This document shows positions 1-5,742 of a stretch of 6,312 bases of DNA, piece by piece; position 1 is the first letter of the stretch, and each line of letters begins with the position of its first letter. Both the position numbers and the translations under genes were made by a program. This stretch comes from Acidimicrobiaceae bacterium. Lineage in GTDB: Bacteria; Actinomycetota; Acidimicrobiia; Acidimicrobiales; Palsa-688. The DNA is taken from contig DAHWQF010000209.1 of NCBI GenBank assembly GCA_027334785.1, forward strand, positions 1-6,312. The letters are read 5' to 3'. The notes beneath the pieces are model-generated. The model saw only the letters and a program-made list of their open reading frames with translations. It was not told the DNA's origin and made no database searches.

Positions 1-1
1 C

Positions 2-118
2 GACTCAGGAGGTTATTTTTCTCGGCCCGGGCCGCGGTTGGTGGAGGGAGTCGAAGCCCTGGCCGAAGCTTTGCACGGCTCGGGTGAGGTACCTGGCGTG
101 CTCTCCCGTTTGCGTTGA
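2..118 (+). CDS. C-terminal end of a BtuF-like / ferric-siderophore ABC substrate-binding protein (5' end off window)
   Basis: Only the last 38 codons are visible, open from the left edge to a TGA at 116-118. The peptide contains GGYFSRPGPRLVEGVEALAE followed by ALH. An aromatic residue, then S-R-P-G-P-R-(L/V)-V-(D/E)-G and an A-L-A-x-x-L-H ending, is how I recall the C-terminus of periplasmic binding proteins of the BtuF/FhuD class (Peripla_BP_2 fold), especially those annotated as cobalamin-binding proteins. Such proteins are exported, often lipid-anchored, and pass a corrinoid or ferric siderophore to an ABC importer. The signal peptide, ligand pocket and full length lie outside the window, so the ligand cannot be assigned. 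The next gene on the same strand is FhuF-like and begins within or just after this stop codon, so the two are probably co-transcribed. The main uncertainty is the shortness of the fragment. Confidence 0.62.
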   Translation, partial: DSGGYFSRPGPRLVEGVEALAEALHGSGEVPGVLSRLR

Positions 119-123
119 GGGTG
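117..123 (+). promoter_or_regulatory. Shine-Dalgarno-like site supporting the GTG start at 130
   Basis: GAGGGTG lies 6 nt before the GTG at 130. It favours that start over the TTG at 115, which overlaps the preceding stop as TTGA but has no purine-rich stretch before it. A further in-frame GTG at 121 lies inside the site. Confidence 0.5.
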
Positions 124-129
124 GGCCGC

Positions 130-993
130 GTGCCGAGCGGTACCGCTCGTCCCACCAGCACCGGGACCGGGGCCAGGGATCGGCTGGCCACGGAGCAGCT
201 GGCCAGGGGGCTGTCCGCCGTGGCGGCGGCGCTCCCGTACCTGCGGGCCAGCACGGGCCAACCGGCCGACCTCTTGCGGCCAGGCGAGGAAGTGGCCGAC
301 GGGCGGTGGTTCCGCTGCGACCAACTGCTGGCCGACCCAGCCTGGCTCGGGGCCACGATCACGGCTACTGGGCGGCGCCTCGGTGCACCGAGGGCGGCCG
401 TGGCCGCGTCGCTTTTCGTGCAGGGCTATGCCTATAGGGCCCTCACGGTCGGCCTGTCGTGTTTCTTGCTCGGCGGGGTGCTCCCAGGCTCGCGGCCCGA
501 CGAGATGGCCATGGCCCTGTCCAAGGGGCGGCCGGCGTTCGTCGCCTACCGGGCCCCGAGGGCCCTCGCCGCCGGCGAGTGGTGTCCCGGCAACGGAGGG
601 AAAGTTGACGAGGTCCTTGGCGCTTTTGTGGGTGACGCCGTAGAAGGCCATATGCGCCCTTTGGTCCTAGCCACGCTCTCGTGCGTGCGGGTGGGCAGGC
701 GTCTCCTCTGGGGCAACGTGGCCGCGTCCGCGGCGGTGGCCTTCCGCACCACGGAAGGTTTGCTCGGCGCAGAGGTAAAGCCGCTGGGCGAGAGGTTCTT
801 CGACCTGGCCCCGGCGGAGCTCCAAGGCCTCGGCCACTTCGCCACCATCGAGTATGCCGGCCGGAGCACCTGGTACTGGGAGAGGCGCAATTGTTGCCTC
901 TACGACCGCCTTCCCGGCAAGGTGCGCTGCCTTGACTGCCCCAAGACCTCGCCCGAGGAGCGTCGGGCCGCTTACCGGTCGGCCCTCGCATAG
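130..993 (+). CDS. FhuF-like [2Fe-2S] protein, putative ferric-siderophore reductase
   Basis: The product is about 287 aa; E. coli FhuF is about 262 aa. The diagnostic feature is at the C-terminus: Cys255-Cys256, ten residues, Cys267, two residues, Cys270 (the CC-x10-C-x2-C pattern). In FhuF these four cysteines hold a [2Fe-2S] cluster that reduces ferric iron in hydroxamate siderophores in the cytoplasm so that the metal is released. The central part is Ala/Gly/Leu-rich with no other motif I can name. There is no signal peptide or clear membrane segment, in line with a cytosolic protein. GTG 130 was chosen for its ribosome site; TTG 115 (292 aa) and GTG 121 are alternatives. The gene follows a BtuF/FhuD-class binding protein, so a role in metal-chelate uptake is likely. 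Whether the substrate is a siderophore or a corrinoid cannot be read from the sequence. It ends convergent with the photolyase, 116 nt away. Confidence 0.83.
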   Translation: MPSGTARPTSTGTGARDRLATEQLARGLSAVAAALPYLRASTGQPADLLRPGEEVADGRWFRCDQLLADPAWLGATITATGRRLGAPRAAVAASLFVQGYAYRALTVGLSCFLLGGVLPGSRPDEMAMALSKGRPAFVAYRAPRALAAGEWCPGNGGKVDEVLGAFVGDAVEGHMRPLVLATLSCVRVGRRLLWGNVAASAAVAFRTTEGLLGAEVKPLGERFFDLAPAELQGLGHFATIEYAGRSTWYWERRNCCLYDRLPGKVRCLDCPKTSPEERRAAYRSALA

Positions 994-1008
994 CTTGCCG
1001 GTGGCCAG

Positions 1009-1043
1009 GCCCTCTCCGGAAAGACAAAGCGCTTTCTCAGGGC
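1009..1043. terminator. Possible bidirectional terminator hairpin in a convergent gap
   Basis: The 116-nt gap between the FhuF-like stop and the photolyase stop can fold as GCCCT (1009-1013) with AGGGC (1039-1043), plus an inner stem GAAAG (1019-1023) with CTTTC (1032-1036), separated by a small internal loop. It also contains the 10-bp palindrome AAAGCGCTTT (1026-1035). There is no clear U-tract on either strand, so a terminator role rests mainly on its position between convergent genes. Confidence 0.25.
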
Positions 1044-1109
1044 TTCGGTGCCTCGTCAACTCCGCTACTGAGTGGAAACGACGTCCGAGCCTCCGGGGCA
1101 TGGCAGCGA

Positions 1110-2462
1110 TCACGAATGCGCCACCCGCCGGCGGAGGGCCTCCAGCCTTTCGAGGCTGTGGTCCACCACCGGGGCCGGGTAGCCTGCCGGGGGGCCGGCT
1201 GGCAAGCGCCACGGTTCGAAAATGGCCGGCGGATATAGCTGGGCGAGCTCTGGCACCCAGCGACGGACGTAGGCGCCCTCGGGGTCGAAGCGTCTGGCCT
1301 GGGCCACGGGGTTGAAGATCCTGGGGTAGGGCGCGGGGTCTGTACCTGTGCCCGCCACCCATTGCCAGCCATGCTGGTTGGAGGCAAGGTCGCCGTCTAC
1401 CAAATAGCGCATGAAGTGACGGGCGCCACGACGCCAGTCGAGGTGCAGGTCGTTTACTAAAAACGATGCCGTCACCATCCTGGCCCGGTTGTGCACCCAA
1501 CCTTGTGCTAGCAGCTGGCGCATCGCCGCGTCCACCAACGGGTAGCCCGTCTGGCCCTCCGCCCAAGCCTGCCAAAGCTCCTCGTCGTTGTCCCAACGCC
1601 AGCCAGCAGCTCTGGGCTGGAGCACTTGGCGGGCGCTCTCGGGCCAATAATCGAGCACTGAAGCGTAGAACTCTCGCCAGGCCAGCTCCTGCCGGAAGCG
1701 TTTGTCGGCGGGGCCGAGGCTAGCCAGGAGGGTGCGTGCGTGGAGCGAGCCCCACTTTATGTAGACCGAAAGCCGCGATGTCCCCGCCAGGTCGACCCGG
1801 TCGCGACGGTCTTCATAGCTCGCTAGGCGGCTTGAACGGAAGTCTTCCCAAGCGGCCAGGCCAGCGGCTTCACCGGCTAGGGGGAGCACCATGCCCCGGG
1901 GCAGCGCCGGCTCCGGGGGCAGGCTGTCCACCGTGGTGCACCAACTGGGCAGCGCAGCCCATTTCGCCGGCTCCGGCTCGCAGGGAGCGGGCAGGGCGCG
2001 TTCAGCCCAGGCGCGGGCGAACGCGGAGAAAACTCTAAAGGCCGTGCCCGTCGAGGCCCTCAGTTCTTTCGGGCTTACGGCATAAGGGGAGCCCGTGCGT
2101 ACGAGCGGCACTCGGCCGAGCGCCATTTCGACAGTGCGGTCCCGCTTCTTGCCGTAGGGGCCGAAGTCCTCCGATATGTGGACCGCCGAGGCGCCCACTT
2201 CTGCTACGAGCCGTGGGACGACCTCTTCGGGCCGGCCAGCACAAAGGGCGAGGCGCCCACCGCGCCGGCGCAGGTCTTCGTCGAGCGCGCGCAAGGTGCG
2301 GTAGAGGAAGGCGACCCGGGGAGCGCCGGCAGACTCTAGCAGTACGGGGTCAAGGACGAAAACTGGGAGCACGCGGCCGGTTTCTGAGGCGGCGCCGAGC
2401 GCGGGGTGGTCGTGGAGCCGCAGGTCGCGACGCAACCAAAGCAGGGCAGTAGGCGCACTAAT
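1110..2462 (-). CDS. phr: Deoxyribodipyrimidine photo-lyase (DNA photolyase, FAD-dependent)
   Basis: This enzyme uses blue/near-UV light and reduced FAD to split UV-induced pyrimidine dimers. At 450 aa it has the usual length. The N-terminal antenna-binding Rossmann domain opens with TALLWLRRDLRLHDHPAL (residues 5-22). The FAD domain shows TSRLS (228-232), WREFY (262-266), TGYPLVDAAMRQL (305-317), GWVHNRARM (321-329) and SNQHGWQW (361-368). Aligning by hand to E. coli PhrB, the electron-transfer tryptophans fall at Trp290, Trp343 and Trp366, all present, so the enzyme looks intact. The antenna cofactor (folate or deazaflavin) cannot be decided from motifs alone. Homology begins a few residues after an ATT at 2462-2460, and no ATG, GTG or TTG lies nearby at the right distance. 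A GGGAGGG site precedes the ATT by 9 nt. An upstream in-frame GTG at 2591 would add 43 unlikely residues inside the preceding gene. The gene lies 22 nt downstream of a CarH-like repressor, which suggests one light-induced operon. Confidence 0.96.
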   Translation of the reverse strand: MSAPTALLWLRRDLRLHDHPALGAASETGRVLPVFVLDPVLLESAGAPRVAFLYRTLRALDEDLRRRGGRLALCAGRPEEVVPRLVAEVGASAVHISEDFGPYGKKRDRTVEMALGRVPLVRTGSPYAVSPKELRASTGTAFRVFSAFARAWAERALPAPCEPEPAKWAALPSWCTTVDSLPPEPALPRGMVLPLAGEAAGLAAWEDFRSSRLASYEDRRDRVDLAGTSRLSVYIKWGSLHARTLLASLGPADKRFRQELAWREFYASVLDYWPESARQVLQPRAAGWRWDNDEELWQAWAEGQTGYPLVDAAMRQLLAQGWVHNRARMVTASFLVNDLHLDWRRGARHFMRYLVDGDLASNQHGWQWVAGTGTDPAPYPRIFNPVAQARRFDPEGAYVRRWVPELAQLYPPAIFEPWRLPAGPPAGYPAPVVDHSLERLEALRRRVAHS

Positions 2463-2471
2463 GACTGGGGT

Positions 2472-2478
2472 CCCTCCC
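2472..2478 (-). promoter_or_regulatory. Ribosome binding site of the photolyase, supporting an ATT start
   Basis: On the minus strand, AAAGGGAGGG ends at 2472, nine nucleotides before the ATT at 2462. It is one of the strongest Shine-Dalgarno matches in the window, in the 22-nt gap after the regulator's stop. Its position is the main evidence that translation begins at ATT. Confidence 0.6.
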
Positions 2479-2484
2479 TTTTTC

Positions 2485-3381
2485 CTATGGGAGGGCCGAG
2501 GTAAGCACCGGGCCGAGGGCTTCAGCCTCGCCCGCAAGCTGGCTGAGCAGCCGGGCCGCCACTGCGGCGTCAGGTGCCCAGTGGTCAGCACCCAGGCTGG
2601 TCGCAGTGGCCGCCGAGGGTACTGCCGGCCCGCCCGCGAGGAGCGCGACGCCGGGGCGAAGGGCACGGGCTTGGCTGATCACTTGGCGAGCGGCGCCAGC
2701 ACAAGCCGTGTCGCTAACGCTGACGCCGACAGCGATGAGGTCGGTAGCGCTTTGGACGGCCTCGGCGAAAGAGGCCACGGGCACGTTGGCGCCCAGTTCG
2801 ACCACGCCAAAGCCGTGCTGGCGGGCGACGTCAGCGACCATGGCGACTGGCAGCAGGTGGGGGTCCCCGGGCGCGCCCCCGAGGACGACGCTGCCCCGTG
2901 CGCGCCGACCGCGACGAGAGAACAGGGGTGCCATCCGGCCCATGACGCGCACCGCCACGGCGGTGGCGCGGTGCTCGGCTTGGACGCTCACCGACCCGGC
3001 TTCCCACCCCCGGCCGATCGCCTGGAGCGCGGGCCCGAGGAGCTGGACGTAGATCTCAGCCGGGCGCGCACCCCCAGCAAGCGAAGCCTCTACTATTGCC
3101 CAAGCCCCGCCCAGGTCGGCGGCCAAGAGGCGGCTGGCCAGCCGACGTCTCGGGCTTTGCCACCTGGCGGGGGAGCGGCGGCTCGGTTTCTGCTCCCCGG
3201 GAGCGGGGGCCATAGCAGCCTCGAGATCTGGGATCCTCACCCACCAGCGGCCGTTGCGCTGTTCGGCTGGCAGGTGGCCCAGCCGGACATGGCGGTAGGC
3301 GGTCATGTAGTGGACCCCTAGCCGGCGGGCGGCCGCGTTGAGGCTGAGGAGATCGTCACGTGGACGGGCAAGAGAGGGCAT
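2485..3381 (-). CDS. CarH/LitR-type B12-dependent light-sensing transcriptional repressor
   Basis: At 298 aa this is close to Thermus CarH (about 285). Residues 11-55 form a MerR/excisionase-like DNA-binding domain: a helix-turn-helix around LNAAARRLGVHYMTAYRHVR and a wing NGRWWVRIPDLEA. Residues about 85-150 are the helical cap, with Trp126, nine residues, then Glu136-His137, the W-x9-EH motif that places adenosylcobalamin in CarH. Residues about 163-290 are the Rossmann B12-binding domain, with GDPHLLP (172-178) supplying the lower-ligand His175, an S-V-S segment (221-223) and LAGG (248-251). In known members the AdoCbl-bound tetramer represses in the dark and falls apart in light. Two differences stand out: residue 127, next to the Trp, is Glu where Thermus CarH has His132, and the D-x-H-x-x motif ends in Pro rather than Gly. 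The ATG at 3381 is preferred because the 78 in-frame codons upstream overlap an SDR remnant in another frame. No clear ribosome site precedes the ATG. Confidence 0.9.
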   Translation of the reverse strand: MPSLARPRDDLLSLNAAARRLGVHYMTAYRHVRLGHLPAEQRNGRWWVRIPDLEAAMAPAPGEQKPSRRSPARWQSPRRRLASRLLAADLGGAWAIVEASLAGGARPAEIYVQLLGPALQAIGRGWEAGSVSVQAEHRATAVAVRVMGRMAPLFSRRGRRARGSVVLGGAPGDPHLLPVAMVADVARQHGFGVVELGANVPVASFAEAVQSATDLIAVGVSVSDTACAGAARQVISQARALRPGVALLAGGPAVPSAATATSLGADHWAPDAAVAARLLSQLAGEAEALGPVLTSALP

Positions 3382-3382
3382 T

Positions 3383-3554
3383 TCAACCAGACGACCGAGC
3401 CGCCCGGGCGCGCCCTGGGACCGTCCGCATGCTGCGGACCACCCCGAGCTTGGCGGGCCAGTGTCTGACCGCGGTAGCCCGTCCGATGCCACTCGTGCCT
3501 CCCGTGACAAGGCCGGTGCGCCCGTCCAGGCAAGTGCCGGGAGGTCGCTCGCAT
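3383..3554 (-). pseudogene. Truncated, frameshifted short-chain dehydrogenase/reductase (SDR) remnant
   Basis: Reading leftward, one frame gives GRTGLVTGGTSGIGRATAV (about 3517-3461), the N-terminal cofactor-binding motif T-G-x3-G-x-G of SDR enzymes. An ATG at 3554 in a neighbouring frame encodes MRATSRHLPGR, a plausible SDR start. It joins the motif frame if one base near 3520 is ignored. After the motif the likeness fades; TLARQ, as expected for the following helix, sits in another frame at about 3460, pointing to a second shift. The catalytic Y-x3-K region and the remaining roughly 200 residues are missing. The motif frame stops at TGA 3385-3383, one base before the regulator's ATG. SDR genes commonly accompany CarH/LitR regulators, so this was probably once the first gene of the same unit. 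A short functional Rossmann peptide is possible but less likely. Assembly or sequencing errors could explain the shifts but not the missing body. Confidence 0.7.
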
Positions 3555-3693
3555 GACCACATACGGCTCCGCGGCTGGTAACCGAGCGACGACCAGCTGG
3601 CCACGACCGTCGCATCCAGGGCGGCGGCGGCGTCGGCGATGGCGAGGCCGGCCGGCCTCAGGCTCCCGAACCGCCGACCTAGCACCAAGCGAA

Positions 3694-3705
3694 TTTAGCA
3701 CTAAA
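3694..3705. promoter_or_regulatory. AT-rich 12-bp palindrome, candidate operator in a divergent region
   Basis: TTTAGCACTAAA is an inverted repeat (TTTAG/CTAAA around CA) in a stretch otherwise near 70% GC. It lies 5 to 11 nt before the GTG candidates of the small membrane protein. It also lies upstream, on the other strand, of the SDR remnant and CarH-like gene. Leftward, TTGTCG (3726-3721) is 17 nt from TTTAGT (3703-3698), a weak sigma-70-like pair overlapping the palindrome. Binding by the CarH-like regulator is only an inference; no second copy was found nearby. Confidence 0.35.
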
Positions 3706-3709
3706 GTGA

Positions 3710-4114
3710 GTGCCCGTGCGTACGACAACTTTGAGACCTCTGTCACCCATGGCCGCCCGCCGCACCTGTTTGGGTGTGGCCGCCGCACGCGCCGCTCTTG
3801 GGGTGGTCGCGCTGGCTTCGCCCGCTCTCGTGGCGCGGCCTTGGGTCGGTGAAGCACCTGGCCCGCTCGGCCAGCAGGTGCTCGGCCGGGCGCTTGGAGG
3901 GCGCGACCTCGCCCTCGGCCTGGGTGCTCTGCTGGCAGGGCGCCAAGTCGGTGCTTTGCGCAACTGGGGTGAGGCCGGCGCTTTTGCCGATGCCATAGAC
4001 GCGGCGATAACCGTGGTGGCCTTTCGGCGCCTCCCCGCTAAGGGGCGCTGGGCCGTCCTGGCGTCCGCCAGTGGGGCAGCCCTGGCCGGCGTCTTGTCAG
4101 CTCGCTGCCTTTGA
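3710..4114 (+). CDS. Small predicted multi-pass membrane protein, function unknown
   Basis: The product is 134 aa. Hydrophobic Ala/Leu/Val-rich stretches at about residues 20-42, 64-79, 90-106 and 113-131 suggest four membrane segments. Between them are GRALGGRDLALGLGAL (59-74) and the polar pattern LRNWGEAGAFADAIDA (83-98). That layout (LGxRDLxLG, then W-x-x-A-G-x-x-x-D-x-x-D) recalls short uncharacterised actinobacterial membrane proteins, perhaps of the DUF4267 type; I cannot confirm the family. The start is GTG 3710 or GTG 3716; AAGTGAG (3704-3710) would serve as ribosome site for 3716, and ATG 3749 is a less likely third option. It is divergent from the CarH-like regulator and shares its upstream region, so co-regulation by light is plausible but unproven. 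Confidence 0.72.
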   Translation: MPVRTTTLRPLSPMAARRTCLGVAAARAALGVVALASPALVARPWVGEAPGPLGQQVLGRALGGRDLALGLGALLAGRQVGALRNWGEAGAFADAIDAAITVVAFRRLPAKGRWAVLASASGAALAGVLSARCL

Positions 4115-4135
4115 ATTTGAAGCCGGCGTGCTTGT

Positions 4136-4150
4136 CCCACCCCGTGTGGG
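4136..4150 (+). terminator. Weak terminator-like hairpin after the small membrane protein
   Basis: CCCAC (4136-4140) pairs with GTGGG (4146-4150) around a 5-nt loop, 21 nt after the stop at 4114. A competing pairing of CCCCG with the CGGGG just downstream is also possible. No T-tract follows, so this is a weak call. Confidence 0.25.
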
Positions 4151-4280
4151 TTCCGGGGCGGTCACAGTTGGGCTTACCGTCGCCGACGGGGGAGGGAACG
4201 CCCGAGCGCCGGCGACGTGGGTCCTCAAGCGAGCCACCGGTGATGGCGTCAGTGATATTCGCTGCGCCCGAAGCGGGTGT

Positions 4281-4312
4281 CGTCCTAGCGTCATGCGCGT
4301 GGTCTTAGGACG
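4281..4312. repeat. 7-bp inverted repeat with 18-nt spacer
   Basis: CGTCCTA (4281-4287) is the exact reverse complement of TAGGACG (4306-4312). It lies 26 nt past the toroid gene's stop, so it could be an RNA hairpin at the 3' end of that minus-strand transcript. A protein-binding site or chance are also possible. Confidence 0.3.
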
Positions 4313-4338
4313 TGAGATGCTCCGCGGTCTCGAGCGGC

Positions 4339-5301
4339 TCAACGCGACGACGACAGTCCTCTAGCGCCGTCGTACCAGTTCAGTACGCGCAGGGCGCGTA
4401 GCGTGTTCCAGCGGCTGGGGCGGTCGTCGCCGGCCTCCATGGCGAAATGCACCGCTCCACGGTGGGTGTTCTCGAGTAGCCACGTACCGTCGGCCTGGCG
4501 CTTGTCGCGTACCAGGGAGATCGCCTCGGCTAGCCGTTGGTCCGGTACGCCGCCGAGGGCACGGAAGTGGTCCAGCCCGCGCAGCACGTCGTAGTGCCAC
4601 TGGGTCGGGAAGGAGAACCGCAGCCAGTCCGGGTCGACAATCTCTCCTGTGCTCAGCCGCCGCATGAGCCGCCGCTCAAGCAGGTACTCCTCACCACGGT
4701 GACGCGCCGCCACCGACTCCGGGGTGCCGCCGGTCGCGTGCTCGTATGCGAGCAGGCCGTCGAGGACGCACATTGTGGTGTGGAACGAAGAGCGCACAGA
4801 GCCGTTCTCCGCCTCGCAGTTCCAACCCCCGTCGGCGAGTTGCTCGCCTAGCAGCCGGGTGACGATACCATCGACGGGCACGCCAAAATAAGCGCCGAGG
4901 GCGACCACTCTGCCGTTGATGCACGGCTCGACTTCGCCGTCGAAAAACGCCTGCCCCGCATTTTCCCATCTGCAGTTGTCGCGGACCAAGGCAATGATCC
5001 TGCGCACCGGCTCGGCTGAGGGGTCGATGCCCAAGTCGCGCAGCAGCAGCAAGGTGGGGTACGTGGACGTCCACGGTTGGCCCTGGGAGAAGTCCCCGCG
5101 GAAGCCCCGGGGGAAGCAGGCGCCCCCCGCCCACTGCCCATCCCCGTCGGCCAGCGCGAGCAGCCGCGCACCCCATCCCTCTGTCGCCACGCGGGCACGC
5201 TCGGCGGCCACCTCGGCCGCAGAGGCGCCGGCGAGGTCGCGCAGCACCTGCCACCGCAGCGCTGGGTCGGAATCGAGCAGCCAGCCGGTCAGGTCCTGCA
5301 C
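4339..5301 (-). CDS. Squalene-cyclase-like alpha/alpha-toroid protein, function unknown
   Basis: From GTG 5301 the product is 320 aa, about half a squalene-hopene cyclase. It matches in style a widespread actinobacterial family often annotated as squalene cyclase or prenyltransferase-like. Helical repeats run throughout: LTGWLLDSDPALRWQVLRDL (residues 4-23), DGDGQWAGG (52-60), TLLLLRDLGID (83-93), FFDGEVEPCINGR (119-131), EQLADGGWNCEAENGSVRSS (153-172), FSFPTQWHYDVLRGLD (229-244), ADGTWLLEN (270-278) and SRWNTLRALRVLNWY (296-310). The DG(G/T)W segments resemble QW repeats of terpene-cyclase toroids. I see no D-x-D-D protonation motif and no membrane-entry segment, so triterpene cyclisation should not be assumed; the reaction is unknown. 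Homology seems to start at GTG 5301 or GTG 5316 (325 aa). The frame stays open upstream to about 5580, but those residues are Arg/Ala/Cys-rich without pattern and overlap a decayed gene. No convincing ribosome site was seen. Confidence 0.85.
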   Translation of the reverse strand: MQDLTGWLLDSDPALRWQVLRDLAGASAAEVAAERARVATEGWGARLLALADGDGQWAGGACFPRGFRGDFSQGQPWTSTYPTLLLLRDLGIDPSAEPVRRIIALVRDNCRWENAGQAFFDGEVEPCINGRVVALGAYFGVPVDGIVTRLLGEQLADGGWNCEAENGSVRSSFHTTMCVLDGLLAYEHATGGTPESVAARHRGEEYLLERRLMRRLSTGEIVDPDWLRFSFPTQWHYDVLRGLDHFRALGGVPDQRLAEAISLVRDKRQADGTWLLENTHRGAVHFAMEAGDDRPSRWNTLRALRVLNWYDGARGLSSSR

Positions 5302-5464
5302 GCCAGAGAGGCCCACGGCAGGATCGTAGCCCTCGGTTCGGTAGCCAGCGAGCCGCTGAGCCTCCTGGCCGCGCACGAAAGCGCGCCTGCGCTGCGGCTC
5401 GAGGCAAATAAGAGCGCGTAGGGGTCGGCTAGGTCGTCGTAGGCAATCAGCGCCTTCACAACGG

Positions 5465-5672
5465 CATGGCGGAGGTAGTCGGCACGACAAGCACGACCCG
5501 GGGCCCCCGCTGGCGGCCGAGGCATGTGGCCGGCCCGCGCTGCGGCAGCCACGACCTCTCCCTTGCCGAAGCACAGCCACCCGAGTGTTCGGGCCCGTCC
5601 GACGGCCCGACGATCGGGGCTAAACCGCCTCACGGCGCGCTGGGCCGCTATGACCCGGTAAATGGCCTGTTT
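5465..5672 (-). pseudogene. Degraded nitroreductase-family (possibly BluB-like) gene remnant
   Basis: In one minus-strand frame, AIYRVIAAQRAVRRFSPD (about 5666-5613) resembles the N-terminus of flavin nitroreductases, including BluB (5,6-dimethylbenzimidazole synthase): an (I/V)Y-x-(V/A)-I-x-x-x-R-x-(V/I)-R-x-F-x-P-D pattern. Further on in the same frame, GEVVAAAARAGHMPRPPAGAP (about 5561-5499) resembles the helix and turn found after the flavin site. The expected strand RVVLVVPTT follows only in a neighbouring frame (about 5500-5470). The segment between the two, where Q-P-W-R-F would lie, is shortened and scrambled, and the C-terminal half is not recognisable. This looks like a decayed gene between cobQ and the toroid gene. 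The likeness is judged by eye over short blocks, so the family is tentative. The remainder of 5317-5793 shows no gene. Confidence 0.4.
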
Positions 5673-5727
5673 TGGCCGTCGGGGGAGGCCCACACCTCGG
5701 GCCGGCGGGCGCGCTCGGCTGCTGAGG

Positions 5728-5742
5728 TGGTATCTCCTACCA
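5728..5742. repeat. Short inverted repeat between cobQ and the nitroreductase remnant
   Basis: TGGTA (5728-5732) pairs with TACCA (5738-5742) across a 5-nt loop. On the minus strand the loop region reads AGGAGA, a Shine-Dalgarno-like sequence, so the hairpin could once have covered the ribosome site of the now decayed gene. It is too short to be sure it is more than chance. Confidence 0.2.

Larger units (their letters stand above)
4115..4338. other. Intergenic gap between convergent genes
   Basis: This 224-nt stretch separates the stop of the small membrane protein from the stop of the toroid gene. The reading frames across it have no recognisable protein features. It holds two inverted repeats, listed separately, and no T-rich terminator tail. 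Confidence 0.6.

Noticed and set aside
8..20. AGGAGG followed by a T-rich run, resembling a ribosome site or terminator tail
   Set aside because: It is explained as codons for GGYFS in the binding-protein end; no start codon follows at suitable spacing and no stem is visible before it.
667..1647. 326-codon minus-strand open frame spanning the FhuF-like and photolyase ends
   Set aside because: It is antisense to FhuF and out of frame with photolyase; the product is Pro/Arg/Gly-rich without family features.
2558..2564. GCCACTG, identical to the core of the cobalamin riboswitch B12 box (also at 4596-4602)
   Set aside because: Both copies are within coding regions on the opposite strand and lack the other conserved riboswitch segments; most likely chance.
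2463..2666. N-terminal extension of photolyase to a start at 2666 or GTG 2591
   Set aside because: The extension overlaps the regulator's coding end and has no photolyase-like sequence; a ribosome site sits before the ATT at 2462.
2461..3321. 286-codon plus-strand open frame across the regulator
   Set aside because: It is antisense to the CarH-like gene, has no recognisable motif, and arises from the GC-rich code of the opposite strand.
3382..3615. 78-residue N-terminal extension of the CarH-like regulator
   Set aside because: It overlaps the SDR motif read in another frame, and the total length from ATG 3381 already matches the family.
5302..5580. 93-residue N-terminal extension of the toroid protein
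   Set aside because: Its composition is Arg/Cys/Ala-rich without pattern, and part of it overlaps nitroreductase-like blocks in other frames.
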